Below, piece after piece: positions 52,697 through 61,879 of a stretch of 64,000 nt of DNA. Under the pieces are notes generated by a model. That model had not been told where the DNA came from. It made no database searches and saw only the letters and a program-made list of their open reading frames with translations. The stretch's first letter is position 1; the number at the start of each line of letters is the position of its first letter. This stretch comes from Aliterella atlantica CENA595 (GTDB lineage Bacteria; Cyanobacteriota; Cyanobacteriia; Cyanobacteriales; Chroococcidiopsidaceae). The stretch spans positions 124,001 to 188,000 of the forward strand of contig NZ_JYON01000008.1 in NCBI RefSeq assembly GCF_000952155.1, given 5' to 3'. Made by a program: the position numbers and the translations under genes.

Positions 52697-54547
52697 TTAG
52701 CTTGCTTGACTTACTTCATGCTGCATTTGATGATAGTTCCACAGCTTACCGCGCCTTGCTAATAATTCTTGGTAGCCACCTTGTTCGACAATGCGCCCTT
52801 GTTCTAGCACTACTACTTTATCGGCGCGAACAATTGTGGATAAACGGTGAGCGATCGCAATTACTGTTCTACCTACTGATAACTGTTCTAATGCTGATTG
52901 AATTAACCTTTCGGTGACAGAATCGAGCGCACTTGTAGCTTCATCTAAGATTAAGATATCAGGGTCGCGTAGCAAAGCACGAGCGATCGCTAATCTCTGT
53001 CTTTGTCCTCCTGATAACCTTACTCCCCTTTCTCCTAGCTGAGTGTCAAAGCCATCAGGCAATTCTTGAATAAATTCTAGTGCATTCGCTAATCTTGCTA
53101 CTTCCCAAATTGCCTCTTCGTCAGCATCTTCTACCGCATAAGCAATATTGTTGCGTACAGAAGTATTGAAGATAAATGTATCTTGGCTAACTACAGCTAG
53201 TCTGCGCCGCAGTGTATTAATTTCATAGTCGCGCAAATCTACGCCATCGATGAGAATTTGTCCTTGAGTTGGTTCGTAGAATCTGGGAATTAAGTCAGCC
53301 AAGGTGGATTTACCAGCACCAGAAGATCCCACCAACGCTGTCATTTGTCCGCGCGGAATGGATAATGTGATGTCTTGCAATACTGAATAATCGGCATCGT
53401 AGCCAAAATCTACAGATACAAACTCAATTGCTCTTTGCAATTGGGCAAACTGCACTTTACCATCTTGGATATAAGTCTTGTTATCAGTGCGTAGCATCTC
53501 CTTGACGTTGTTCAAAGGACCTTGAAATGTACTCAACTTGACTCTAGCGCCATCAAGTTGGCGGCGAACAGGCATTAGCCGCAACAAAACAAATAGAAAT
53601 GTCAGCAAAGCAGCAGTTTGCATATGCCCGCCAGGAATCAAAATTGTAAAAGCAACAATGAGTATTCCAACTAGCATCGCCGTCGCCATGCCTTCCGAAA
53701 GCGGTTCTACCAATGCTTGAGCGGCTCTAGATTTTAGAAAAGCTTGATAAAGTTGGGTATTAGCATCGTAAAACCTTTTGCGTTCAAAGTCTTGGGCTGC
53801 AAACGCCTGTACTGTCCGAATCCCGCTGATATATTCTAGCGCTACAGAAACATACCAACCCGAAGCTTTGGATGTGACAAAACTTGCTTCTCGCACGCGC
53901 CGAATTAGCGTTGTGATCCCGATAGATAGCAAGCCAAATAGCAGCATGGAAATAACTGTTAGTTGCCAAGATAGCAAAAACATCGATACCAAATAAGCAA
54001 GCAGCGTCGAACCCTTAATCAGGAACAGCGAAACAACATCGCAAGCTTGAACAATTTGGTTAATTTCTTGGGTAAGACTGTTGACTAATTCTCCCGAACG
54101 AGTTTTGGCAAAGTAGCTCAAAGTTAGTCTTTGCAACTGTTCAAACAACTGCAATCGCAGCCGATAAGCCATTGTAAACTGGGCAACTTGGCTGTAAAGC
54201 TTGCCCAAGTAAGTACAGCCTAAACGGATGAGAGTAGTGAGCAAAATTAGCCCAGAGATGCGATATATTCTGATATTGGGGGGATCGTTTGCGCCCAAAA
54301 CTGCGTTATCAAACCATCCCACCCCCGTTTGAATCGGTGCAGCGTCGGGGCTAGTGATACTTTGGATGAAAGTTAAGATAAACCCAACCCCGAAGCCTTC
54401 AAAAACTGCTGCTAAGATTGTGAACACCAATGCTAGAATTGCAACTCGACGAAAGTATTTGCACTCTCGCAAAATCCAATAATTATCTTGCCAAAAGTTC
54501 GTCGCTTTTAACAGGTTTTGCACAATTGGGGGAAGTTTGAAGCGCAT
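52697..54547 (-). CDS. ABC exporter, HepA-like (polysaccharide)
   Basis: Half-transporter of 616 residues with six TMs and an ATPase domain: Walker A G-S-S-G-A-G-K-S-T, signature L-S-G-G-Q-R-Q-R, Walker B I-L-I-L-D-E-A-T-S. The N-terminus (A-T-N-F-W-Q-D-N-Y-W-I-L-R-E) strongly recalls HepA, the exporter needed for the heterocyst envelope polysaccharide in Anabaena; this likeness is from memory. The surrounding genes (RfbC, epimerase, GMC oxidoreductase, glycosyltransferases) also match that island. It likely moves lipid-linked saccharide across the inner membrane. Confidence 0.92.
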   Translation of the reverse strand: MRFKLPPIVQNLLKATNFWQDNYWILRECKYFRRVAILALVFTILAAVFEGFGVGFILTFIQSITSPDAAPIQTGVGWFDNAVLGANDPPNIRIYRISGLILLTTLIRLGCTYLGKLYSQVAQFTMAYRLRLQLFEQLQRLTLSYFAKTRSGELVNSLTQEINQIVQACDVVSLFLIKGSTLLAYLVSMFLLSWQLTVISMLLFGLLSIGITTLIRRVREASFVTSKASGWYVSVALEYISGIRTVQAFAAQDFERKRFYDANTQLYQAFLKSRAAQALVEPLSEGMATAMLVGILIVAFTILIPGGHMQTAALLTFLFVLLRLMPVRRQLDGARVKLSTFQGPLNNVKEMLRTDNKTYIQDGKVQFAQLQRAIEFVSVDFGYDADYSVLQDITLSIPRGQMTALVGSSGAGKSTLADLIPRFYEPTQGQILIDGVDLRDYEINTLRRRLAVVSQDTFIFNTSVRNNIAYAVEDADEEAIWEVARLANALEFIQELPDGFDTQLGERGVRLSGGQRQRLAIARALLRDPDILILDEATSALDSVTERLIQSALEQLSVGRTVIAIAHRLSTIVRADKVVVLEQGRIVEQGGYQELLARRGKLWNYHQMQHEVSQAS

Positions 54548-54574
54548 GGGATTTATATATAGTTGTGGACTTAG

Positions 54575-55306
54575 CTAATTGCTACGCATAGAAAGCGTGC
54601 GGGCTGGTACTCCGGCGGCGATCGCATTATCAGGAATATCTCGCGTGACTACAGCCCCCGCACCTATTACCGCACCTTTGCCTATACGTACTCCATCTAA
54701 AACGATCGCTCCGCAGCCGATCCAAGCATCGTCAGCAATATAAATGCCGCCTTTGGTTTGCAATGGTTGTTTTTGAATTAGTTCGCCTAATGCCACACTG
54801 TGAGCGTAGGAATAAAAGGCACAATTAGGAGCAATTTGTACGTTAGCACCAATTTCAATTACTGCTTTGTATGCCGAAAACTGACATCGCGGTTGAATGT
54901 GGGTATCAGCGCCAATTTTCAGGCTACCGCCAACGCCAGTTTCAATGCAGGTATCGTTGTGTAAGTGGACGCGATCGCCTAATTTTACCGTACCACCATC
55001 ATTAGCTTGATAAATCGTTGCGCGATCGCCAATAAATACATGAGCGCCCCGCAGTAATTGGGGATGATAAATATTTGCACTCGGCGCGACGTAACCTTGA
55101 GCGTTGTATCGCGCTAAGTGACGGCGAGCTTTGTAAGGAGGTGCAAACCAAGTAGCAACCCAAGTAGCAAAACGCCCAGGATAACTCAAGCTGGCAAATC
55201 GCATCCAAAACATTGCCCAAGTATTTGCGGCAAGAGTTTTTAAGCCTCCTGAAGTCCAAGTTTTTTCCCACCGAGTTCGTAGCTGTTGAGGTGAAGTAGA
55301 AATCAT
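54575..55306 (-). CDS. Hexapeptide-repeat acyltransferase
   Basis: Left-handed beta-helix acyltransferase of 243 residues. The C-terminal half shows the I-G-x-x-x-x-I repeats (I-G-A-D-T-H-I, I-G-A-N-V-Q-I-A-P-N-C) and the end I-G-A-G-A-V-V-T-R-D-I-P with A-G-V-P-A-R, as in O-acetyltransferases of the WcaF/NodL type. The H in Y-A-H-S is the likely catalytic base. I chose ATG 55306, two bases after the upstream stop, so translation is coupled. It probably acetylates a sugar of the exported polymer. Confidence 0.9.
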   Translation of the reverse strand: MISTSPQQLRTRWEKTWTSGGLKTLAANTWAMFWMRFASLSYPGRFATWVATWFAPPYKARRHLARYNAQGYVAPSANIYHPQLLRGAHVFIGDRATIYQANDGGTVKLGDRVHLHNDTCIETGVGGSLKIGADTHIQPRCQFSAYKAVIEIGANVQIAPNCAFYSYAHSVALGELIQKQPLQTKGGIYIADDAWIGCGAIVLDGVRIGKGAVIGAGAVVTRDIPDNAIAAGVPARTLSMRSN

Positions 55307-55308
55307 AG

Positions 55309-56547
55309 TTAGTTTTGCAGTAGACGCGAATATAGTTCGGCGTGTTGTTGCACGCACAATTCTAAGGAATACTCTCGAACGGCGACTTCTCGACACTGCT
55401 GGCTTAAAGATGTGCGGAAGTTGTCATCTTCTAGTAGTTGCACGATGCCATAACTAAAGTCTTGGTAATCTTCTGGCGTAGCTAAATAGCCCGTAATATC
55501 GTGTCTGACGTGATCGCCTACGCCGCCAACTTTGAACGAAACTACTGGCGTACCGCAGGCGATGCTTTCTAAAGCAACGTTGCCAAAAGTTTCCGCTCGC
55601 GTGGGGAATAAAAATAAATCCGCAGCACAATAGGCGATCGCTTTTTGTTGTTCGTCGCTAATGTAACCGAGGTCATAAGTTTGCATCTCAACATCTTTAG
55701 CGATCTCTTCACCAGCTTTACCAAATGTCAAAAGTACAGTTTCAGCTTTGAGAGATACAGGTAAGTTTTGCAGGGCTTTAAGCAGCAAATCGGCACCTTT
55801 ACGAAAATCATTTAGCTCCACTGCGGAGAACATGAGAACTTTTTTATCTAGCGGAATTTCTAGTTCTAAACGACATTGCTCTCGATCTAATGGTTGATAG
55901 ATTGTTGTGTCTATACCGTTAGCAATTTGATAAATGGGAAAACGATTGAGCAGGCTTTGTTTCGCTAACGCCGTTAGCCAACTACTTTTGCTAATAATAC
56001 TTAAGTTGGAGTGGTTATAAATCCAATCTTTGAGCCGCCATTCTAGGTGGGTAGCATCGCGTTTAATTGCCGGACGGGTATTGGGGTACGGACACTTGCC
56101 GCAACCTGTTTTCCAGCGATCGCAGTCGAAGCTAAAGCCACAATGTCCGGTCATTGCCCACATATCGCACAGGCTAAATACAGCAGGTTTATTAGCAGTT
56201 AAGCTAGGCAACGCTAGATAATTGATAAATCCGCCGTGAATGCCGTGAAAGTGCAAGATATCGGCATCTATGTAAGCTTGATGTTGGTTAATTTTGAAGG
56301 AACTTAGCCGATGAACATCATTTAACCCCAATCTAGATGTAACTTGTTTGAGTAGTTTATCTAGTAGCGTTAAACCAGGAGTAGATGCAATGGTATGGAC
56401 GTAAGGAGAATCAGTTGTTTTGCGTTCGCACAATATGTTTGAATCTATGCCAGATGTTCTAAGTCCAGAGTGCAGGCGATACATCGATACCGCTCCGCCG
56501 CCACCATATTGAGCAGAATCACTTTTCCATAGGTGTAGAACTTTCAT
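55309..56547 (-). CDS. Glycosyltransferase family 4
   Basis: GT-B glycosyltransferase of 412 residues. N-terminal L-H-L-W-K-S-D-S-A-Q-Y-G-G-G-G-A-V forms the acceptor loop; the C-terminal domain has the donor motif E-T-F-G-N-V-A-L-E-S-I-A-C-G-T-P-V-V with the E-x7-E pair. A group of cysteines (C-D-M, C-G-F-S-F-D-C, C-G-K-C) near residue 135-165 may bind zinc, which occurs in a GT4 subgroup. ATG 56547 is chosen; the upstream extension runs into the AATTACG repeat tract. Confidence 0.92.
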   Translation of the reverse strand: MKVLHLWKSDSAQYGGGGAVSMYRLHSGLRTSGIDSNILCERKTTDSPYVHTIASTPGLTLLDKLLKQVTSRLGLNDVHRLSSFKINQHQAYIDADILHFHGIHGGFINYLALPSLTANKPAVFSLCDMWAMTGHCGFSFDCDRWKTGCGKCPYPNTRPAIKRDATHLEWRLKDWIYNHSNLSIISKSSWLTALAKQSLLNRFPIYQIANGIDTTIYQPLDREQCRLELEIPLDKKVLMFSAVELNDFRKGADLLLKALQNLPVSLKAETVLLTFGKAGEEIAKDVEMQTYDLGYISDEQQKAIAYCAADLFLFPTRAETFGNVALESIACGTPVVSFKVGGVGDHVRHDITGYLATPEDYQDFSYGIVQLLEDDNFRTSLSQQCREVAVREYSLELCVQQHAELYSRLLQN

Positions 56548-56708
56548 AATTCGTAATTCGTAATTAAAGAGATCGAACATGGATACTGATACGACAAGTA
56601 GTTCTATTGTTCGCTTGGCGAAGGTAGCGATCGCAAATTATATTGCCTGGCGTTAAGATGCTTTTGGCAACGGTTGTGTATCGCTCTGGGCAAAATTAGC
56701 CAGCAGTA

Positions 56709-56733
56709 GGGTGCGTTGCAAGTCAACGCACCC
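56709..56733. repeat. Inverted repeat GGGTGCGTTG, copy 2
   Basis: GGGTGCGTTG and CAACGCACCC flank five bases; second member of the GTAGGGTGCGT family (see 12687-12719). It lies just after the GMC oxidoreductase stop at 56742. Confidence 0.75.
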
Positions 56734-56741
56734 CGTACCAA

Positions 56742-58394
56742 TTACGGAATAGTTACAAAGCTGCTAGCTGCGCCAACAGCGCCGCCTAGATGCGTTTTTA
56801 AGCGATCGCCAAGTCGGATGCTTAGAGCAATAATAGTCAAGGTAGGATTGGATAAACCGCTAGTAGGAAACACTGAGCTACCAGCTATATATAAGTTGTC
56901 AATGCCGTGAACTTGACAGTGTTCGTTGACAACACCAAGTCTGGGGTTTGTACTCATACGGGTTGTTCCTATATGATGATAGGAACCTCTCAGAGAATGC
57001 CAATCGATGTTGTTGTCAGTTAGTTCATTTTCGGCAAATCGATCTAGTTCTGCGGCGATAATTTGCTGCGACTTTTTCATTGTGTAGCGATCGATCTCGC
57101 TCAAGCGCCAGTCTAATTTCACCTGATTTAAGCCTAACTTATCGCGATCGCTGCTAAGTGTAATTCGACTATCTCTATTAGGTGCTTGCTCGGCAATTAG
57201 GCGAGTAGAGCATACATTAGCTACTTTTTTAGCGCTGGATTTGTTGCTAAAAAACTTGGTGTAAGCTTTATCAACAACGCGATCTAGATTGACAACTACT
57301 TTGCCTACATCCTCAATTACGCTCGTTTGCGGGATCTTACGATGGTCTTTTAAGATCGTTTGCAAAGCATCAGGGTTTTTGCTCTGTTGCAGTCTAAAAC
57401 TGAGACGTTTGAGTGCTTCTAGTCCTTCATGCAAGAACGGGTTAAACCTAATTGTAAAATTAAGCAGTTGTTCGCGCTCTTGGACTTGGCTAGATAAGCC
57501 TAAGCCTGTTGATAGCAGCGTTCCATCTACGGGAACATCTTTGCGCGAGTACAAATTAGTATGGTGAGGAAATTGGACTTTGCCAGAGTTTAAAATTGGG
57601 TGTTCCATAAAGAACCTGCCCACCAAATCGTGTTGATTGCCCAATCCCGTGTTTTGCACTTGACGAGAGTTTAATAGCAAGCGTGGGTTCTCAATCCCAC
57701 CGCTAGCAAGCACAAATACTTTGGCTGCAACCCAAAACTCTTTGCCTGCACTGCTAGCAACGCGCAATTTAGTTACAGATTGAGCGGTATCGTTTGTAGC
57801 TATTTCTAAGACGTTTGCCTGAAGATAGGTATTAATATTGCTTGCTTGTTCAATTTGGGTGCGATAAGCTGCGCCAAAACGCAAGTGTGAAGGCGGGATA
57901 GTTTGCCAAACTTGAGTAACTAACGAGTCTCCTGATGTGGGAATGGGGAGAAGTTGACGCTGTTTTAGAGCCTCTTCCCAATCGGCAAAATCGTACTGAT
58001 AAGGTCCAAGTCCGCAGGCTTTTTGGGCGCGCTCGTAGTATGGATCTAACTCAGCTTTAGTAAAAGCCCAACCACTGTAAGGCATCCAAGGGCGATCTTG
58101 AAAATCAATCTCATCGAGCGGACGACTCCATCCACCCCAAAAGTTGGTAGAACCGCCTAAATAACGCGCTCGTGCCTCTGCTAAAGAGTAGTAGGGTTCT
58201 CCTACATTCTCCCCTGCATAAAGAGATTGAGTAACTTCATCGAAGTCTAAGCCGCCACTTTCTAGCATACAGACTTGTAATGGCTGGTCGATCAACTCCC
58301 GCGCCAGTGTAATTCCTGCTGCTCCTGCGCCAATAATGCAGATGTCGCACTCGATAATGGTATCTTCCGGCAATGTCCGCGCGTCAATAAACAT
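56742..58394 (-). CDS. GMC family oxidoreductase
   Basis: FAD-dependent alcohol/sugar oxidoreductase of 550 residues. The dinucleotide motif I-I-G-A-G-A-A-G is near the start, and the C-terminal S-Y-H-H-I-G-T-T-R-M with L-Y-I-A-G-S-S-V-F-P-T-S-G is characteristic. The active-site His is probably within S-Y-H-H. I chose ATG 58394 because the upstream frame would read through the dispersed palindrome at 58512-58540. A member of this family is, as I recall, also present in the Anabaena HEP island. It may oxidise a sugar of the exopolysaccharide. Confidence 0.92.
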   Translation of the reverse strand: MFIDARTLPEDTIIECDICIIGAGAAGITLARELIDQPLQVCMLESGGLDFDEVTQSLYAGENVGEPYYSLAEARARYLGGSTNFWGGWSRPLDEIDFQDRPWMPYSGWAFTKAELDPYYERAQKACGLGPYQYDFADWEEALKQRQLLPIPTSGDSLVTQVWQTIPPSHLRFGAAYRTQIEQASNINTYLQANVLEIATNDTAQSVTKLRVASSAGKEFWVAAKVFVLASGGIENPRLLLNSRQVQNTGLGNQHDLVGRFFMEHPILNSGKVQFPHHTNLYSRKDVPVDGTLLSTGLGLSSQVQEREQLLNFTIRFNPFLHEGLEALKRLSFRLQQSKNPDALQTILKDHRKIPQTSVIEDVGKVVVNLDRVVDKAYTKFFSNKSSAKKVANVCSTRLIAEQAPNRDSRITLSSDRDKLGLNQVKLDWRLSEIDRYTMKKSQQIIAAELDRFAENELTDNNIDWHSLRGSYHHIGTTRMSTNPRLGVVNEHCQVHGIDNLYIAGSSVFPTSGLSNPTLTIIALSIRLGDRLKTHLGGAVGAASSFVTIP

Positions 58395-58511
58395 AATTTT
58401 GTGAGGAGAATGAATGTGCGATCGGCTTTTTGCAAAAGTGTGGGACGAATGGAATTCGCTCCTACACAAACGAAGTCCGCGATTAGGCAGACGAGAAGAG
58501 ATAACATAGCA

Positions 58512-58540
58512 GTAGGGTGCGTTTTCAAAACGCACCCTAC
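58512..58540. repeat. Inverted repeat GTAGGGTGCGTTTT, copy 3
   Basis: GTAGGGTGCGTTTT and AAAACGCACCCTAC, 14-base perfect arms around a single C. It lies just after the stop of the SAF-domain oxidoreductase gene and is the longest member of the family in this window. Confidence 0.85.
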
Positions 58541-58543
58541 GAA

Positions 58544-59857
58544 TTAACCTACGCTTACAGGAACCTTTGCCGCCTTGAAGTAGGCATTTTGTTCGCTACG
58601 CAACTTGTCGCAAAGTCTACCTGGGGGTAATTCCACATCGTCGTAGGTGAGAACGCGATCGCGCGGAATGTCTCGTTTGAGGCGACAACCTTCTGCTAAT
58701 CCCATTGGCAAGAGATTCTGCGCTTGGGCAATGTCGGCGTTTTCACATTGTCCGTAGGTCATGTAGTAACCGATGCCGTCAAGAGTTTCTCCAGCTTGGA
58801 GGTCGATTTTTGCTGTTGTGACTACATCAACTTGAGGTCCAGATAAAGGTGCTAATACCGTATCTTGGAATAACACAACTCTAGCTACTGATAGCGGTAC
58901 TTCAAAGTGACAGAGGTGATAAGGGGTGTAGAAGCTGTAGAGCGGTCCTTTGCCTAGTTTGTATAAATTGAGGTAGTGTTGTTGTTTGGGGTCGTCGTGA
59001 GTGCCATATACAAAGACTCCTGGACCTGGTGCGGAACCGACGACGTAATCGACGATACCGCCTAATTCCTTTAATTGGTCTACATCGTACATATTGGTCA
59101 TCTCATCGATATGCCCTTTGTACGTGTAGCCGAACATTCCCCGCTTGGCTACTTTCATGCCTGTGGCGTTGGCGACGATCGCTTGCTCGAAGGATATTTT
59201 GCTGCCATCGGCAAAACTCGTTACCATGTGGGCTTTTTGTCCCCACTGTTTGGCGAAGGCTTCTTGGGTTGTAGGGTTGCGATATGGGTCTTGCAAGCCT
59301 TTGATGTTGCCGCACAATAAAGGAGTAAGTCCAATGCTCTTGACGAAGCGGTAGAGGTTCATCTGTACCCCTGGCTGATCGCCGTCACAGGCACTTAAGA
59401 TTACTCCAGCGCGATCGGCGTGGACTTTGAGGATAGGTCCGATTGTCCCATCAAGTTCGGCATTCATCATGATGACGTGTTTGCGATGGGCGATCGCTTC
59501 TAGTACCACTTGAGCGCCAAATTCAATTGTTCCGGTGACTTCAATTAGAGCATCGATGCCGTCTGCTTGACATAGCAGCATGGCATCATCGGTGACTGCA
59601 TACTTGCCTTGAGAAGTCGCATCTTCTAAATCGCTTACTGTATTAACAGTTTGAAATGTTTCAATTCCGGCTTCTGTATAAGCTCGTTTTGCGCCGTCTA
59701 TATTGCGATTGAAGATGGCAACCAGTTCCATTCCTGGTACGGAGTTGACGATCTGATTGGCAATGCCTCTGCCCATGAAACCAGCGCCAATCATGCCAAC
59801 TTTGACGGGGTTGCCTGCTTCTGCTCTTGCTGCAAGTGCGCGATCGATAATAATCAT
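58544..59857 (-). CDS. SAF-domain NAD(P) oxidoreductase (homoserine dehydrogenase-like)
   Basis: Protein of 437 residues. An N-terminal Rossmann fold (V-G-M-I-G-A-G-F-M-G-R-G) and a homoserine-dehydrogenase-like middle part (L-I-E-V-T-G-T, N-A-E-L-D) are followed by a C-terminal SAF domain (G-C-R-L-K-R-D-I-P-R-D-R-V-L-T-Y-D-D-V). Such proteins occur in polysaccharide islands and resemble enzymes making branched or C-methyl sugars, but the reaction is not known. It sits between the RTX hydrolase and the GMC oxidoreductase genes. Confidence 0.9.
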   Translation of the reverse strand: MIIIDRALAARAEAGNPVKVGMIGAGFMGRGIANQIVNSVPGMELVAIFNRNIDGAKRAYTEAGIETFQTVNTVSDLEDATSQGKYAVTDDAMLLCQADGIDALIEVTGTIEFGAQVVLEAIAHRKHVIMMNAELDGTIGPILKVHADRAGVILSACDGDQPGVQMNLYRFVKSIGLTPLLCGNIKGLQDPYRNPTTQEAFAKQWGQKAHMVTSFADGSKISFEQAIVANATGMKVAKRGMFGYTYKGHIDEMTNMYDVDQLKELGGIVDYVVGSAPGPGVFVYGTHDDPKQQHYLNLYKLGKGPLYSFYTPYHLCHFEVPLSVARVVLFQDTVLAPLSGPQVDVVTTAKIDLQAGETLDGIGYYMTYGQCENADIAQAQNLLPMGLAEGCRLKRDIPRDRVLTYDDVELPPGRLCDKLRSEQNAYFKAAKVPVSVG

Positions 59858-59877
59858 GAATTAAGCTCCAATTGTTT

Positions 59878-61167
59878 TTAAGTGATAAAAATCTGACTGC
59901 TACTAAGTGATGGTGTGCCTGTTATTTTGGCAATATCTAGGGCAGAATGCGACCCCGTTCCATCTACATCAAAGCTGAGGATGCCTGTATTAGCGGAGTA
60001 CAAGAAATTAGCATTAGTGCCGAGGGGAGTTGGATTTTCACCGCTAACGAACACACCTGTTGCCGATGCTTGGGTACTCAGTTCGGTTCCGACAACTAAG
60101 CCACCCCCAAAGCCTCTAGCAGAAAACTTGAAGCGATCGTTACCACCAAAATCTGTGATTCGATCTGCACCCTCGTTTGCTGTTTTGTAGACAAAAGTAT
60201 CGCTACCACCCCCGCCTGTAAGGATATCTTTACCACCGCCACCCCTGAGAACGTTAGCACCAGTATCGCCGATTAAAGTATCTCTGTAGGCTGTACCAGT
60301 TACGTTCTCGATACCTGTAAGAGTATCGCGATCTACTAAGGCTTTGTACCAAGCATCTCCCATTTGCTTGTAACCGTCAGCAGTGGGGTGAATGCCATCG
60401 CTGACTAAATCGTTAACACTCAGGCTACCTCCCACATCGACAAAATCTACTTTTTTACCTTGTTTTTGGGCATCGCCAACTATGTTGGGGAGCAGATTGT
60501 TGAAGTTATCAGCATTATTCGATCTGGTATTTCCATTTATAGATGCATCTATTGGCGGGATCGAGCTAACTAATAGTTGCGTATTAGGATAATGCTCGGT
60601 AATAGTATCGATTAAGTTGCCTAAATCTTCAGACATTCGATCTAATGATTTCGTCCGCGTATCATTAGTACCGATTCCTAACAACACAACATCTGGCTGG
60701 TAGCTGTCTAACGAGCCAGTTACGAATAAATCGTTGATCCGAAAGATGCGCCAACCAGGATGTCCTTCGTGGTCGCGATCGCCTAAACTATTAGGTCCAT
60801 TTGACTGGGAGCCAACAAAATTTAAGCTTAAATTGTCAGCCGAAAAGTCAGCCCACAACTGGTTGCGATAAGCGCCTGGTATGGGGTTGACCCTGTTTCT
60901 GCCTGCGGTAATCGAGTCGCCTAGGGGCATGACTTTTAGGTGGGATGCTTTGCCGTATATAGGTGAAACGACAACACCCCGAACTAAATTCGCAACAATT
61001 CCGTTATTTGCCTGAGCATAATCGACAGTATCATTGCCACTATTACCATTGAGGCGATCGTTCCCGCTTTTGCCTTTAAGGGTGTCATTACCTCCTAAAC
61101 CATTGATGGTATCGTTTTTGTCATCTCCTTCTAAAATGTCAGCAGCGTTAGTGCCGTTGGTTGCCAT
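59878..61167 (-). CDS. SGNH/GDSL hydrolase flanked by RTX repeats
   Basis: Secreted esterase-type protein of 429 residues. The N-terminal 50 residues contain RTX calcium nonapeptides (G-G-N-D-T-L, G-N-D-R-L, G-N-D-T-V). The SGNH domain follows: catalytic S85 (G-D-S-I-T-A-G), N168 (G-T-N-D), and D257/H260 (D-G-I-H-P-T). A second RTX block (G-G-G-G-K-D-I-L, G-G-G-G-S-D-T-F) and a serralysin-like C-terminus suggest type I secretion without a signal peptide. It likely removes acyl groups from the cell-surface polysaccharide made by this operon. Confidence 0.92.
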   Translation of the reverse strand: MATNGTNAADILEGDDKNDTINGLGGNDTLKGKSGNDRLNGNSGNDTVDYAQANNGIVANLVRGVVVSPIYGKASHLKVMPLGDSITAGRNRVNPIPGAYRNQLWADFSADNLSLNFVGSQSNGPNSLGDRDHEGHPGWRIFRINDLFVTGSLDSYQPDVVLLGIGTNDTRTKSLDRMSEDLGNLIDTITEHYPNTQLLVSSIPPIDASINGNTRSNNADNFNNLLPNIVGDAQKQGKKVDFVDVGGSLSVNDLVSDGIHPTADGYKQMGDAWYKALVDRDTLTGIENVTGTAYRDTLIGDTGANVLRGGGGKDILTGGGGSDTFVYKTANEGADRITDFGGNDRFKFSARGFGGGLVVGTELSTQASATGVFVSGENPTPLGTNANFLYSANTGILSFDVDGTGSHSALDIAKITGTPSLSSSQIFIT

Positions 61168-61222
61168 TGGTGTACCAGGAATAAAATTGATTTAATCACA
61201 GCAGGCAGTTTCTCGGTTGTCT

Positions 61223-61879
61223 TTAGCTTAAAGTTAAATTATTTGTCCTCGATCGCTTGAGTTTTCTAGCAAAAAGAATTCCAAACCCTGCAGCTATCCC
61301 TAAACCCAAGGAAGTATCAGGTTCAGGTACGGGTCTTCCTTGTACGCTGAGGCTGTACTTGGCAGAGTAATCAGTCCAAATGCCATCGCCGTTTGGATTT
61401 TGCCCAGGACTATCAGGTGCAAAACTATCGATGGTGATGGTTAAGCTGTCGATAATCGCTCCTTGAAAGTCGGTTGCATTATTGAATGTGAATGCCGATT
61501 CACCTACTCCTGTAGCTACCCCTGTACCTGAAGGAAATCCAGTTACTCCAAAAAATATGGTATCGCTAACTCCATCGGTTAATAAAGCGGTAATTTCGCT
61601 GAAGTTGGGATTAGTAGCTGTAGTAACTGTATAGGAAATACCCACATCTGCGGCAGATATTGTTTTGGCAAATATCGGGATACCTGGTAGCGTGTCAAAA
61701 CCTGATGGATCTAGTTGGGCAATTTCTACTACAAAATCTGGTTCTGTTAATATGCCGTAAACTCCAGTGTTGGTTTCGACTGTACCGCGTCCGATAATGG
61801 CTGCTTGTACGTCTTGGGCTGCTAAAGTTGTGAATGTGGCGATCGCTGCTACTATTTTTGCTCCTTTATACTTTGGCAT
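61223..61879 (-). CDS. PEP-CTERM sorted secreted protein
   Basis: Exported protein of 218 residues: short signal peptide (about 1-27, ending V-Q-A-A), a beta-rich body rich in T, G and D, and the sorting signal V-P-E-P-D-T-S followed by a membrane helix and K-L-K-R-S-R. It is thought to be cut by an exosortase and linked to surface sugar. Its start overlaps the end of rfbC by 14 bases, an unusual coupling to a nucleotide-sugar gene. Confidence 0.88.
   Translation of the reverse strand: MPKYKGAKIVAAIATFTTLAAQDVQAAIIGRGTVETNTGVYGILTEPDFVVEIAQLDPSGFDTLPGIPIFAKTISAADVGISYTVTTATNPNFSEITALLTDGVSDTIFFGVTGFPSGTGVATGVGESAFTFNNATDFQGAIIDSLTITIDSFAPDSPGQNPNGDGIWTDYSAKYSLSVQGRPVPEPDTSLGLGIAAGFGILFARKLKRSRTNNLTLS

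Noticed and set aside
56742..58535. N-terminal extension of the GMC oxidoreductase to 58535
   Set aside because: The added 47 residues would be encoded partly by the dispersed palindrome and do not resemble the family; ATG 58394 is preferred.
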